This document shows, in pieces, positions 1 to 10,930 of a DNA stretch of 64,000 nt. How positions within the stretch are numbered: the first letter of the stretch is position 1; each line of letters opens with the position of its first letter. This DNA is from Epichloe hybrida (lineage: Eukaryota; Ascomycota; Sordariomycetes; Hypocreales; Clavicipitaceae): positions 6,324,001-6,388,000 of the forward strand of contig JAFEKR010000001.1 in the NCBI GenBank assembly GCA_019022495.1, given 5' to 3'. Below the pieces are notes generated by a model, which was given only the letters and a program-made list of their open reading frames with translations, did not search any database and was not told the DNA's origin. A program made the position numbers and the translations under genes.

Positions 1-1243
1 CTACAATGATGAAGGTCATGCTGACGATGCCGAGGGTTACAAATCGACCCGTTCGCTTCATAAAGTACCCAGCCAAGACGGACATGACGGACACACCCAC
101 GGGCGAAGGCAGAATACGGAGACCCGCGTATGTGGCGGAATCTCCAAGAACCTGCATATACAGCGGCACGTAAAAAAGAAGAGTCAGTACGACCATGGAG
201 GCCAGTAAGTTGGCAAAGCAGGCCGCCAGCACGGTACGAGTCATCAACAGTCTCACGGGAATGATGGGCTGACGCGCCCGGCTCTCCCACCAAATGAAGG
301 CGGCGAAAAAGGCAATAGACAGAGGAATCGTCGTCATTGGTAGGGGATGTGTCCAAGGGACCTGGTTGCCGCCTGCGTTGAGGCCAAGGAGCAGCAGGAC
401 CAGAAATGAGGACGTCAAGATGACGCCGATGAAATCGATGCGTGCCAAGTACGACTTGTCCGACTGCTTCGGCGGCACCTTGACCAAGAAATGAACCGCG
501 ACGGCCGACAACAAGACGGGCGGGACCTGAACCAGAAAGGCCAGACGCCAACCCAGCTTGGTGTGATCGTTGATGAGGCCGCCGAAGAAGCCGCCCATCA
601 TGGCACCGGACCCGTAGCAAATATTTCCAATGCCCTGCACGATGCCTCTTTTGCGAAGGGGAACCAAGTCGGACCCCAAAAACGTAGAGATACTCATGAG
701 CCCACCGCCGCCAATACCGGCAATGACTCGGCCTAGAATCATGACCTTTTCGTCACGAGCGAGACCGCATATGAGGTTGCCTGCCGCGAAGAAGATGTTG
801 CTGAAGACCAGGCCGGGTCCGCGCCCAAATATGTCAGTCAGCCTACCAGAGATCGGCTGGCATGCCGCATTGGAGATGAGGTAGGCGGTGGCGAGCCACG
901 ACATGAGGCTGAGGGACTTGAACTCGCTGGCAATCGGGGCAGACAAGGTGGCGATGATTGTTGAGTCTATGGCGCCGAGGAACACGCCTATCCAAGTGGT
1001 TCCCATGACGAGAGCCAGCTTGCCCAAGGATTCTTCCTTGGCCAAGATGGTCTGCTCTTCTTCCTGGCCGCCTGGAATCCTAGAGCCGTCATCGTGGTGC
1101 ACGCCGTTGCGCGCCTGCTCGTGCTCTGGCCGAAGCAAGGGCGTGTGTTCCGTGGCCGATTGTTCCGCGCCCGATGCTTGTGCGCCCGCCTCTTCATCGT
1201 CGTGATGACAGGCATCGGCCTTGCCTGTCTGATCACCGGCCAT
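1..1243 (-). CDS. MFS transporter, DHA2 / vacuolar basic amino acid (VBA/Fnx-like) type, 3' part beyond the window
   Basis: The complement reads open from an ATG at 1243 to the window edge (414 codons, no intron seen), so the C-terminal part is missing. The N-terminus is a hydrophilic tail of about 70 residues with an ExxxLL-type dileucine (EHTPLL), a known vacuolar sorting signal. Membrane segments typical of the major facilitator superfamily follow. Loop 2-3 carries the MFS motif A (GRLTDIFGR), and a glycine-rich GSGAMMGGFFGG stretch fits antiporter motif C. The pattern matches the 14-TM DHA2 group that includes yeast Vba and fission yeast Fnx1 (uptake of basic amino acids into vacuoles) and azole/drug exporters. 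The dileucine tail favours a vacuolar role, but the substrate is inference. Confidence 0.85.
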   Translation of the reverse strand, partial: MAGDQTGKADACHHDDEEAGAQASGAEQSATEHTPLLRPEHEQARNGVHHDDGSRIPGGQEEEQTILAKEESLGKLALVMGTTWIGVFLGAIDSTIIATLSAPIASEFKSLSLMSWLATAYLISNAACQPISGRLTDIFGRGPGLVFSNIFFAAGNLICGLARDEKVMILGRVIAGIGGGGLMSISTFLGSDLVPLRKRGIVQGIGNICYGSGAMMGGFFGGLINDHTKLGWRLAFLVQVPPVLLSAVAVHFLVKVPPKQSDKSYLARIDFIGVILTSSFLVLLLLGLNAGGNQVPWTHPLPMTTIPLSIAFFAAFIWWESRARQPIIPVRLLMTRTVLAACFANLLASMVVLTLLFYVPLYMQVLGDSATYAGLRILPSPVGVSVMSVLAGYFMKRTGRFVTLGIVSMTFIIV

Positions 1244-1906
1244 TGCTACAATGTTGAATGGAGGAGCTTTGGCACAGACGGCTTGATCACTGATCACGAT
1301 GGAGCGATTGATGGAGAGCAAAAGCTTGGCTCCAGCCGCCGACGCGGGGTAATGCACGGATATGCTGCCCAAGAGATGGGGTGCTGACTCGTTTCCGAGC
1401 CGTGGTTTTCGCTTCAAGGTGTATTGAACAGACAATTCACGAGGGCGACTCAGAAAGGCTAGTCGCTGGTAGACAGACAGACACCGTGGCTGCGTGGCTA
1501 TGTCCGGATCGGAGCGCATGGTGGGGGAAGTCCATATACTAGATAAGTCCTTGTAAAATACACATAATTAAAGGTTCCTCTTACCTTACTTAATGGTGCA
1601 ATAGAAAGATCTGTCATTAGCCCGCTGCCCCTAGTCATTTATTGGACTGTATGTATTTTAATATTAGCATCTACTTGCAATAAGAATTATAATGAATGTT
1701 ACCGCAATTATATTTCATGGTCTGTTTCGACGACTGCCTGGCCTCACGGTAATGGCATGAGGAATTGACCATACCTCTCTTTTTAATGTTTTGCACGTTG
1801 GTTCGACTCCCGGGACGTTTGGACATGATTACTTTATAGAGGCAAGTCATGGCATCAAATTGTTTAGCATGAACTATTTGTTCCCAGAGGACGCGCTGTG
1901 TCCAGC
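1244..1906. other. Intergenic: upstream region of the MFS gene
   Basis: This 660-bp stretch holds the promoter side of the MFS transporter and the 3' flank of the hydrolase. It is AT-rich from about 1540 to 1720. A sequence resembling a tRNA B-box lies near 1800, but no cloverleaf can be built. I see no gene. Confidence 0.6.
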
Positions 1907-3118
1907 TTAGATGGATCTACCATGTGCGGCATTCTCGCCTACAACATCTCCAAGCACATTCTCCAGGACAGCCGCCATTGCCATTAAGCTATCATGATCG
2001 GCGGCGTCGACGGTTGCCGAGGTGAAGTTTAGCACATCCGCAAACTCGGATTTGTCCCAGCAAGCCTTCATGTATTGCTGGCCTTGCTGCCCTATCATAG
2101 CGTCGCTCTCTGCAAAGAGTATCTTGACCCTCAATTTTGCTTCTTGTGTACGGCTTCTTTCCTGCGCGACCAACTTTTCCACAAAGATCTGGAAATCTTC
2201 GCACTCACCCCAGGTGCCGTCCCCATGCTTCTTGAGACACTGCCTCGCCTCGCTGTTGGCGCCAACCGTGTTCTCCGCGAACATGGCGCCAAGCACGGCA
2301 TCAGAGGCCGTGTCTAGGAATTCGACAGAGAGGCCATACCCACTCTGCCAATGCAGACGGTTCTTTGCTGTCTCGAGTTCCGCATCTGATGCCGATGTAC
2401 TCTTTGGCAGCCATTTTCCTATGGTGCCAATGCTCGAGCCAATGGCGGGCCCCATCACTGTAGCTATGGACTCGACTAACTTGTTCCAGGATCCGAAAGC
2501 AGCACTGGGCAGTAGCCGCGCTGCCTGCAAGAGCTTGACGCCTGAATGCTGAACGTCCACCCAGGGGGCCAACAGGGCGACATAGGGCCTGGTCAACGAA
2601 AGCAAGTCTCGGCAGCTGTATAGCGTGTTGAGGAGATACACGCCCCCAGCACTATGCGAGACCAGCGAGACGTGCCGTATTCCCAGGTGCGCCAGCAGAC
2701 GTGGTACGAGCTCGACCCAGATGGCGACTCTCTGCTCAGTCTTCACATCAGTCGACTGGCCCATTCCAGGACTGGAAACCACGAAATGCTGTCATCAGAA
2801 TCGTGTCCCGTGGATTCAGGGCCAGGCAGACGGAGGGTAGACTCACCGATCGACAGTCAAGACGCGGACGCCAATTTTGTTGCCCACCACGTCCATGAAC
2901 AAGCCGTGGAAGCGAGACGCAAACATGCCTGGCATGAAGAGTACAACGGGCGGCTCGTCCTGGTCAGCTGTCGCCGTGGGTTGGCGGCCAAGGTCAGAGT
3001 AGCCTACTTGCAGGGCATCATGGTCCGTCGTTGCTGGGAGCACAAAGATTTTGTGGAAACCAGACCGCTCCAAGTACTCTGCGCCTTCTGTGGCTGTTGT
3101 CGACGTGTTTGTGGCCAT
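1907..3118 (-). CDS. Alpha/beta hydrolase family protein
   Basis: Two exons (3118-2847 and 2771-1907) joined by a GTGAGT...TTTCCAG intron give 378 residues. The junction restores the motif leading into PGMGQS. The nucleophile elbow is SHSAGG (GxSxG-like) after a VSLVSHSAGG strand, and a late AADHDS supplies the likely catalytic His. The N-terminal half has a GMF/oxyanion-type segment (LFMPGMFASRF). The substrate cannot be named; serine hydrolases of this kind include lipases and esterases. I chose the ATG at 3118 because the longer open frame starts in a (CAT)n microsatellite that would encode an unlikely run of eight histidines. It is divergent from the FLC-type gene. Confidence 0.8.
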
Positions 3119-3898
3119 TACGATAAAGGGCGTGGGCCGATGATGATGATGATGATGATGATGGAGGATGGGATGCGCGGTGATGTGAGGGGTATTGGTG
3201 GTTTGGGGGCGGTTTGTCCATTCGTTGATTATTCGACTCGACAAATACTCGTGTGATTCTGGAGGAACGATGGCATGGCAAATCAGCCAACCGTCCGTCC
3301 CTCATGCTGAAAAAGTTTGTGGTGCGTCGTCTCTGCCAAATCGGCGGATGAATGTACACAATGTGAACAATGCCTTTTTTTTTTGTAAAACAATCGACAT
3401 CGGTCGGTTTACGCATTATGTATTACCCCTGAGACGCGCCGGGCGCGGATCCCTGCCATAATGTGGATACTTGGACCATTCCTTTGCCCAACGCGGCAAA
3501 GTCCCTGTCATGCCCTCTCCGTATTTGTTCCTTCTGGGGCAACATCTCCCCCCTTCCATCTTCAATCACGCACCGTTTGACCTCGCCTGGTCGTTTCATT
3601 CCTTTACCCTACCTTGACCTCTGCGCTCGCTCTCGAAAGCCTCATTTTTTTTTTTTTTAATTCCGAACGACCGTTGCCGACCGTTGGGCACGACGCGAAC
3701 CGTCAATTCTTTCCATGACCGCCACTCACGTAGGAACTTGGGCAAATAATCACGACCAGCTGTCCCGTAGCAGCTCGATCTCTATTGGCATACCTGACGG
3801 ATATTTGCCACCAACTTACGCACTACAAGGTTGGCCGGACCAGCCTCGCGTCAAGTAGCCCGTGAACGTTGAATAGGACAGGATAGGAACCGCCCAGC
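3119..3898. promoter_or_regulatory. Divergent promoter region between hydrolase and FLC-type gene
   Basis: This is 780 bp without a gene. It contains a (GAT)n microsatellite at about 3139-3164 within the hydrolase leader, and pyrimidine and poly-T runs (around 3376 and 3645) as usual for fungal core promoters. No specific operator was recognised. Confidence 0.5.
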
Positions 3899-6136
3899 AT
3901 GCGGTTTTATGCGGCAAAAGCCCTGGCGGCGGCCCTGGTGGCTCTGCCGTCACTGGTTGTATCGGAGAGGATGCTTCTATCGAACTCGCTCAATTCGTGC
4001 CAACCGGATTCGAGGTTCGAAGCCAGTCTATTCAACGTCGTCTACACGCCTGGAAACAACTCGGCAGACATTGACCTGGTGGCAACGTCGTCAGTCCAGG
4101 GCAAAGTCATGTTTGATGTGGCTGTAATTGTGTATGGGCTGCCCATTATCCAGAAACTGGTCAATCCCTGTGATATCAAGGGTCTCGACGGTATCTGCCC
4201 CATGATTCCCGGCAAAACAAAACTGTCTTTCAATTTTCCCGTCAGCGGCGACGCCACAAAGGATCTTCCTGGAATCGCCTTTAGTATTCCCGACCTGGAC
4301 GCCATGGTTCGTGTCAAGATGAACTTGACGGCTGATAACAAAGATGCCCGCTCTGTCCAGATTGCCTGTGTGGAGGCGCAGATTTCAAATGGCAAGACGG
4401 TCGATCTAAAGGGCATCAAATGGGCCACTGCCGTCATTGCCGGATTGGCCCTCCTGTCGTCGGGTATAGTCAGTGGTCGCGGCCATTTGAACACAGCCGC
4501 CCATGTTGCGTCTAACTCACTGTCCCTATTTGGATATTTTCAGGCCCAGGCCATCATTGGCCTGACGAGTGTCCATCTGCCGCCCATCGCGCAATCGTGG
4601 ACTCAGAACTTCCAATGGTCCATGGGCATCATCCACGTCAACTTCATGCAGCGCATCTTTACCTGGTACCAGCGCGCCACGGGTGGCACGCCCGCCAACA
4701 TCTTTTCTACCCTCCGCACCATCTCCGTCCAGGTGCAGAAACGAGGTCTGGAAATGCTCGAGCCCGGGGCCAACGTCGTTGCGCGTGGCTTGTCTTTGCT
4801 TCCTGATCCGGTCACCGACGGAGCTGCTCGCCTGCTGCGTCGCGGCAACATTCAGACCGAGGCTGGGTCGTACATTGTCTACGGCATCCAGCGAGTGGCC
4901 TACCGATCCAAGATTGAGACGACTAATCTCTTCATGACCGGGCTGACATTCTTCTCCCTCTTCATCATTCTCACGGCCCTGGGCGTGGCCGCGTTCAAGG
5001 GCATCATCGAGCTTTGCGCATCCAGCGGCCTGCTCGCCAAAGACCGTTTCCTCGAGTTCCGAAACGGTTGGCGCATCATCCTCAAGGGAATCATGTTCCG
5101 CCTCTGCTTAATTAGCTTTCCCCAAATTGTTATTCTCTGTCTCTGGGAACTAACGCAAATCGATTCCTCGGCCGAAGCCGTCTTGGCTGTTATCTTCTTC
5201 TTGGCGTTGACCGTCATTCTGGGTTGGGGCACAGGGAAAGTCATTCGAATCGCCCGTCGGTCTATTGCGATGCATAGAAACCCGGCCTACATCCTCTTCT
5301 CGGACCCCCAGTGCCTGAACAAATGGGGCTTCCTCTATATCCAATTCCGCGCATCAGCCTATTACTTTGTGGTTCCTGTCCTCTGTTACGTCTTGGTTAA
5401 GGCCATGTTTGTGTCATTTGGTCAAAAGGCTGGCTTAGCACAGGCCATCGGTTTTCTCATTCTAGAGCTAGCAGCCTTGATCGCCTCGTCCGTCATGCGA
5501 CCCTGGATGGACAAGTCCACAAATTCTTTTAACATTGCCATCTACGCCGTCAATTTTATCAATGCTGTCTTCCTTATTATTTTTTCCGACGTTTTTGGCG
5601 CGCCTGGCATCGTCCGCGGCAGCGTTGGCGTTGTCTTTTTCATCCTCAACTGCTCCTTTTCCCTGATTCTGCTCCTCATGGTTATCATCTCTACGGCAGT
5701 CACCTTCTTCCGTAAGAACCCAGATGCCCGGTACCAATTCATGGCCGACGATCGCGCCTCTTTCATGCGTTCTCAAACGCACCTGACCACCACCACCGAG
5801 CTCGATGCCCTGGCCGCCACAGCAAGAGGTGACAAGGGAGGTTACAAATCTGGGCTGGACTTGGACGACGACAATGGCCATCTCCACCCCGGCCACGGTA
5901 TGCACCGCTCCCCATCGCCAGTCAGTCCGTCGATGCCTCTTTTCCCCGCCAGCAGAGAGCAGAGTCCGTTCCGGTCTGTTTCTCCCGCGAGCATGGAACC
6001 GCATAACGGCCCGCCACCTTCGGGATACCGCCAGGTGAACAATTCTAGGTATGTCCTCTCTGAGCCACTTTTGCAGTCGGCAAATGCTGACCACAGCTCA
6101 CGTAGTCCCTGGAAGCGTGGCGCAGGATATGACTGA
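3899..6136 (+). CDS. FLC/Pkd2-family TRP-like ion channel (ML-like N-terminal domain)
   Basis: A 745-residue open frame starts with a signal peptide (hydrophobic core up to about residue 22). A Cys-containing lumenal ML-like domain follows (about 25-165), with paired cysteines in NSCQPDS, NPCDIKG and GICPMIP, and then about nine membrane segments (roughly residues 175-640). The tail is hydrophilic and rich in Ser and Pro. This is the layout of fungal FLC proteins and Pkd2/TRP-like channels, which act in ER/plasma-membrane calcium homeostasis, FAD transport and wall integrity. Near the 3' end a GTATGT...CACAG segment (6049-6096, 48 bp, in frame, with GCTGAC before the acceptor) looks like a small intron; its removal gives 729 residues with the same C-terminus. 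Which form is made cannot be told from DNA alone. Confidence 0.88.
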   Translation: MRFYAAKALAAALVALPSLVVSERMLLSNSLNSCQPDSRFEASLFNVVYTPGNNSADIDLVATSSVQGKVMFDVAVIVYGLPIIQKLVNPCDIKGLDGICPMIPGKTKLSFNFPVSGDATKDLPGIAFSIPDLDAMVRVKMNLTADNKDARSVQIACVEAQISNGKTVDLKGIKWATAVIAGLALLSSGIVSGRGHLNTAAHVASNSLSLFGYFQAQAIIGLTSVHLPPIAQSWTQNFQWSMGIIHVNFMQRIFTWYQRATGGTPANIFSTLRTISVQVQKRGLEMLEPGANVVARGLSLLPDPVTDGAARLLRRGNIQTEAGSYIVYGIQRVAYRSKIETTNLFMTGLTFFSLFIILTALGVAAFKGIIELCASSGLLAKDRFLEFRNGWRIILKGIMFRLCLISFPQIVILCLWELTQIDSSAEAVLAVIFFLALTVILGWGTGKVIRIARRSIAMHRNPAYILFSDPQCLNKWGFLYIQFRASAYYFVVPVLCYVLVKAMFVSFGQKAGLAQAIGFLILELAALIASSVMRPWMDKSTNSFNIAIYAVNFINAVFLIIFSDVFGAPGIVRGSVGVVFFILNCSFSLILLLMVIISTAVTFFRKNPDARYQFMADDRASFMRSQTHLTTTTELDALAATARGDKGGYKSGLDLDDDNGHLHPGHGMHRSPSPVSPSMPLFPASREQSPFRSVSPASMEPHNGPPPSGYRQVNNSRYVLSEPLLQSANADHSSRSPWKRGAGYD

Positions 6137-6798
6137 TTGTGTGTTGGGATTGCATGTTGATATTTGGTTCATGAGCGAGATAAGACGTATACGGACTTTG
6201 TTTGAATAAATCTAGACGAAAACTCAATGTGCAAATGTGCTCGATTCCGTTCACGCTGAATCACTGACCCGTCGTGCAGAACCACTCACAACTGCCTTGT
6301 CCCACCGCGCTCGTGCTACATCAAAGCCAGCACGTGAAATTCATGTCCATGCTGGAAAAGTCGGCAAGGCACTGGCATCTTGGAGACGGGTACGGGCACT
6401 ACGGAGTACTTGCAAGGTGGAATGGATGCCCTTCATCGTCGACAGCTGTGCCGCGCTGCTCTGGGCTGGCTTTCTGCATCGGCCATTGGGGGGGGGGGGG
6501 GGCAAGACATGATATAATTATCTTCAAATGCCGTTGAACGACGGGCCGACGGAAATGCGGGAATCGAGGCCGACGAATTAAACGAGAGGCACGGACTACG
6601 AAGCATTTATCCACCAGTCACGGCGCGCAGATTATTCCGCCTGCCCCCCCCCCCCGCCTCAGCCCTCAGCTTCGTGTCTCCCAATCCGGTTGGAAGCTGG
6701 AAACTCGACGATGACCCCGGCACCCCCCCCTCCCGTCTCTTGATTTCTGTTTCCTCACCAGCCCGCCAGCAACAAAAAAGAAAAAAATCATCGTCATC
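6137..6798. other. Intergenic: 3' flank of the FLC-type gene and promoter of the oxidoreductase
   Basis: No gene seen. The region has several C/G homopolymers (an oligo-G run near 6487, oligo-C near 6644 and 6725) and a short A-rich run before the next start. Confidence 0.5.
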
Positions 6799-8097
6799 AT
6801 GGCAGGCCTCAACGTGCTCATGGTAAGGCATGCTCTCGCGCCATGATCAGGACACTAACGCAAAGTTGTCCAGATCGGCACCGGAGAGTACACGACCGGC
6901 TTCGTCGGCGGCGGTGCCTCGGGGTCCGACAAGAAAGTCGGCGTCGTGGGCCTCACCCTCTTTGACCTGCGAAGACGCGGCAAGGTCGACAAGCTGGGCA
7001 TGGTGGGCGTCAACGGCACCAAGTTCCCGGCCATCCGCGAGCACCTGAGAAAGAACATCAGCCAGGTCTACAACGGCCTCGACACGTCGTTCGACTCGTT
7101 CCCGGCCGACGACCGAAAGGACGCGGACGCCTACAAGACGGCCATCGACGCCCTCGCGCCGGGCGACGCCATCACCGTCTTCACGCCCGACCCGACGCAC
7201 TACCCGATCGCGCTGTACGCCATCGAGAGAGGCGTCCACGTGCTCCTGACCAAGCCGGCCGTCAAGCGGCTGGACCACCACCAGGAGCTGGTGCGGCGGG
7301 CGCGCGAAAAGGGCGTCTACGTCTTCGTCGAGCACCACAAGCGCTTCGACCCGGCCTACTCGGACGCGCGCTTCAAGGCCAGGAACCTGGGCGACTTCAA
7401 CTACTTCTACAGCTACATGTCGCAGCCAAAGTACCAGCTCGAGACGTTCAAGTCGTGGGCGGGCAGGGAGTCGGACATCTCGTACTACCTCAACAGCCAC
7501 CACGTCGACGTCTGCGACTCCATGGTCCAGCAGCTGGGCTACCTGCCCGTCAAGGTATCGGCGTCGTCGTCCATGGGCGTCGCCACCGGCCTGGGGTGCG
7601 TGCCCGAGACCGAAGACACCATCTCCCTGCTCGTCACCTGGGCGAACACTCGCCATCCCGCCAAGCGCGCCGTCGGCGTTTACACGTCTTCCTGGACGGC
7701 GCCCCAGCGCGCGGGCGTCCACACGAACCAGTACTTCCACTACCTGGCGTCCAAGGGCGAGATCCGCGTCGACCAGGCCCATCGCGGCTACGACGTGGCC
7801 GACGACGACGCGGGCCAGGTGCAGTGGTTCAACCCCTTCTACATGCGGTACGCCCCCGACGAGGACGGGAACTTCAACGGCCAGACGGGCTACGGGTACA
7901 TATCCCTGGAGAAGTTTGTGGACGGGTGCCGGGCCGTGAACGCGGGCACCAGGCCTGAGGAGCTGGACGAGAAGGGGCTGCCGACGCTGAAGAACACCAT
8001 TGCCACGACGGCCATCTTGGAGGCCGGCAGGAGGAGCATTGACGAGGGGAGGGAGGTGGGAATCTCGGTGGAGGGGGGCGTGTGGAAGCTGGTGTGA
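6799..8097 (+). CDS. Gfo/Idh/MocA-family NAD(P)-dependent oxidoreductase
   Basis: A tiny 24-bp first exon (6799-6822), a 51-bp intron with a perfect CACTAAC branch point and CAG acceptor (6823-6873), and a long exon (6874-8097) give 415 residues. The first residues form the Rossmann beta-alpha-beta start, with the GTGEYTTGFVGG glycine motif made across the splice. The family lysine motif appears as LLTKPAVKRLDHH (the EKP-like position is TKP), and a His-rich C-terminal-domain segment NSHHVDVCD supplies the usual catalytic HxxD/H region. Relatives in fungi are often annotated as uronate or galactose dehydrogenases/reductases, but the substrate here is unknown. Very GC-rich codon use contrasts with the transposon island. 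Confidence 0.85.
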
Positions 8098-8301
8098 GCT
8101 ACTGTCCACGGTCCGTAGCATATTACATAATGCACCGTGTCGGTACAGACGTAGTACGGTGTAAGTCCGTAATAATGTAGGCACGGAGCAAATCCGTCAA
8201 AAGTGCGCAGCCAAAAAGTGGGACCCATCGAAATCATCATCAAAAGCTCACTTCATTTGTAAAATTATAAAAATTCACAACCAACCAGCCAACGAACCAC
8301 A

Positions 8302-9907
8302 ATGGCCGCCGACCCCAACAACAGAAACATCACAATCAACGACATCGTCTTCCCCTGCCAGCCCTCCATATCCTCGCTCCTCGCCTCACTGAAGCGCTCC
8401 ACCCTCAGCATCCACAACCGCCTCACCTCCATCCTCGCCGACGCCCAGTTCGTCCAGCTCGCAGCCTCATCTGCCTCGCTGGCACCCCGGCCTCTGGTCG
8501 CGAACGAGCGCTGCGGAAGCTGGTACGTTCCGCCCGGGCTCAAGCACGCGTCCGCGTACTTCAAGAGCACCGACGGCCACGAGCGGGCCTGGAAATTCAG
8601 CACCAGGAGGCTGAACGTGCATCTGATAGAGCTCGTCGAGAAGCACGACGGGTAGGTATCACTCACAATGGTCTCTCCGGCCGGTGCCACAGCCCGACCT
8701 TTAGTCGTATGTATGTAAATATATACTGACCCAAGCCGCGCTAAGCATCATCATCGTCGACTCCACGCGACGAGGCAAGCGTGCGTCGAAAACCCCCTCC
8801 CTCCTCCCTCGTGTCTCATGTCCCAAATCTCAACAGACGAAAGCCACAAGGCCTACAGGAATGCCCGATGCCCTCTCTACCACCATCCCCATCTGGTGCA
8901 CCGTCCTCAACCACCTTCTTCTCCCCTCGCATCCCCTCTCCCACCGGCTATTCCTCCCGCCGCACCTCGCCTCCACGACACGCGCCCAGATCGAGGCCCT
9001 CATCCCGTCCTTTGTCCAGTCCCTGAGGGATCTCAACCTCGACCTCTCCCCGTTGCCCGCGCTCACCAAGCCCCTTCGTCCGGCCTGGATCACCCGGGAC
9101 TCGACGCTGCTGCCTGCCCCTGACGACTCCGACCCCGACCCCGACCCCGACCGGGCCATCATCTTCCGCGACTACAGACCCGTCGTCTGCCTCACTGCCT
9201 CTCGCCGCGTCCTCGGCAGCGAGCTGGACTCCCACGACGGGTACATCCAGGGCGCCGCTGACGACACCGAGAACTGGGCCTGCGGGCTGACGCCACATGT
9301 CTTCTGGAACCACGTCGACACGTTGCTGTCGGCTGCGGATGCCCATCTGCCGGACCTGATTGCCTCGCTACTGCGGGAGGACGAGGCGGAGAGGCGCCGC
9401 CATGACGCTTCATCGAGGGTTCGGCTCACTCGTCAGATTAGTGTGTGTGCTTTGCCGTTGAGTGCCCCGGAATCCGGCACCGCTTGTTGTCACGTAGCCT
9501 TGACGGAGGCTCCTACGCACAAGGACACGTGGATTCGAGCCCCCAATCACATGCACGTCGGGCTGGGCAAACACAAGACCGCCAGTAGAAACCTACGGCT
9601 TGCGCTGCCAGAGGTGTGCGCCTTTGTGAGTAACTTCCTGGAAACGGGACCTGGGCTGGGAGAAGAGCGTCAAGTCATTGTGGCGTGTGAGTCGGGACGA
9701 GACACGTCGGTGGGCACCGCGCTTGCACTTTCATGCTACCTGTTTGACGGGGAGGAACAGTTCCGCGTGCCGGATGAGAATGTCTTCTTTACAAAATCAC
9801 ACGTCAAGGCGAAGCTGGGCCGCATAGTGACGGCGTATCCAGCGGGCAACCCTAGCCGGCAGACGTTGCAGAGCGTGAATAGCTTCTTGATGGATCGGGC
9901 AAGATAG
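8302..9907 (+). CDS. RIT1: Initiator tRNA A64 2'-O-ribosylphosphate transferase
   Basis: Three exons (8302-8651, 8746-8780, 8859-9907) with GTAGGT and GTGCGT donors and TACTGAC/CTCAAC branch points give 477 residues. The 35-bp middle exon encodes the family motif IIIVDSTRRGK, which continues across the next junction into RMPDALS. Upstream are CGSWYVPP and KSTDGH, and the C-terminal half has the CESGRDTSVG phosphatase-like loop seen in Rit1. Rit1 adds ribosyl phosphate to A64 of initiator tRNA-Met in the cytoplasm, keeping it out of elongation. The motif set is specific, so the assignment is firm. An acidic repeat (DSDPDPDPD) near residue 215 is a local oddity. Confidence 0.93.
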
Positions 9908-10101
9908 GAAAATGCACACGGGTCCTGACCAGCAATCGCCATCAATAACATGCTTGGTAAACCACTGTAAACGGGAAGAGGGGGGGGGGGGGGGCTGCTT
10001 GTCTCAAATCATTCCATCGTATATCTATAGTTTCAAAGCTAGCCCATCAAGATAGCTACCAGGGCAGCATCGTCAGGTAGCAACGACTGCACCACAACAT
10101 C

Positions 10102-10930
10102 CTACGCCGCACCAGACTCAATCTTTTCCAGAGCAGCAGGGAACTCGTTCCAGTCGCGCATAATCACCACGGCGCCCGCGTCAGTCAAGACCTTTTCCAT
10201 CTCAGCCTTCTTGTCATCCGCATAGGGGCCGACATAACCAATCGTCTTGATTCCAGCCCTGGTAGCGCTCAGCGTACCACTCTTGCTGTCTTCAATCGCC
10301 ACGCTCTCTCCCGCATTCTTGCCCAGAGCCTTGAGGGCGTGCAAGTAAATGGCAGGGTCAGGCTTGCTGGTGGGCTTTTCGAGGCTCGTCGCCGCCGAGT
10401 AGATGAGATCCTCGCCGTTGGGGCCCTTGAAGTACTTGTTCTGATCGACCTTTTCCACAGACGCCTTGACACGACGCAGGGCAGAAGACGACACCACGGC
10501 GAGAAGGTACTTGTTCGAGGCAGCCAGCTTCTGCAGCTGCTCATCTACGCCAGGGCAGGGCCTCAACGCAGCCTTGAGCTTGGCAATAACAGCGTCCTCT
10601 TCCATGCGAACATACACTTCCATATCCTCGGGGGCAATATCAATGCCGTACTCCTTTTGCAAGGTAGTCAACATGCCGCGGAAGTTCTGGCCCACGAATT
10701 CCACAATGAGAGATTCACCAGTAAATGTCTTCTTGATGCCGCGCTCAGCGCAAATTTTGTTGATGAGATCGGCACATGCCTCAAAGGCTAGCTCCTCGGA
10801 AAGCACGAGGGTATTGTCACAGTCAAACAAGAGGGTGGTGATCTAATTCTCCGCAGTTAGCTATCGTGATGGGTGGGGACCGGGGGTGTGACGGGAGCGG
10901 GGGAAATGAAGACAAAGCTACCTTGGCCAT
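10102..10930 (-). CDS. HAD-superfamily hydrolase (beta-phosphoglucomutase/phosphoglycolate phosphatase-like)
   Basis: A 9-bp first exon (10930-10922, Met-Ala-Lys), a 79-bp intron with a GCTAAC branch point, and exon 10842-10102 give 249 residues. Motif I is FDCDNTLVLSE (DxDxT with the nucleophile and acid/base aspartates). A helical cap follows, then motif II VVSSSA, motif III lysine in LEKPTSKPDP and motif IV AIEDSKSG. This is the subfamily I cap layout of small-molecule phosphatases and phosphomutases. The cap gives no clear substrate. The very short first exon means a start in the second exon would lose the beta strand before motif I, so the spliced start is preferred. Confidence 0.85.

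Noticed and set aside
1797..1820. B-box-like GGTTCGACTCC suggesting a tRNA gene
   Set aside because: No matching A-box, T-stem or acceptor stem can be paired; only the B-box fits.
6847..8184. 445-residue minus-strand frame opposite the oxidoreductase
   Set aside because: Shadow of GC-rich coding sequence; the plus strand has the Rossmann motif and proper intron.
10339..10791. Long plus-strand frame opposite the HAD gene
   Set aside because: Antisense shadow; the HAD motifs are on the minus strand.
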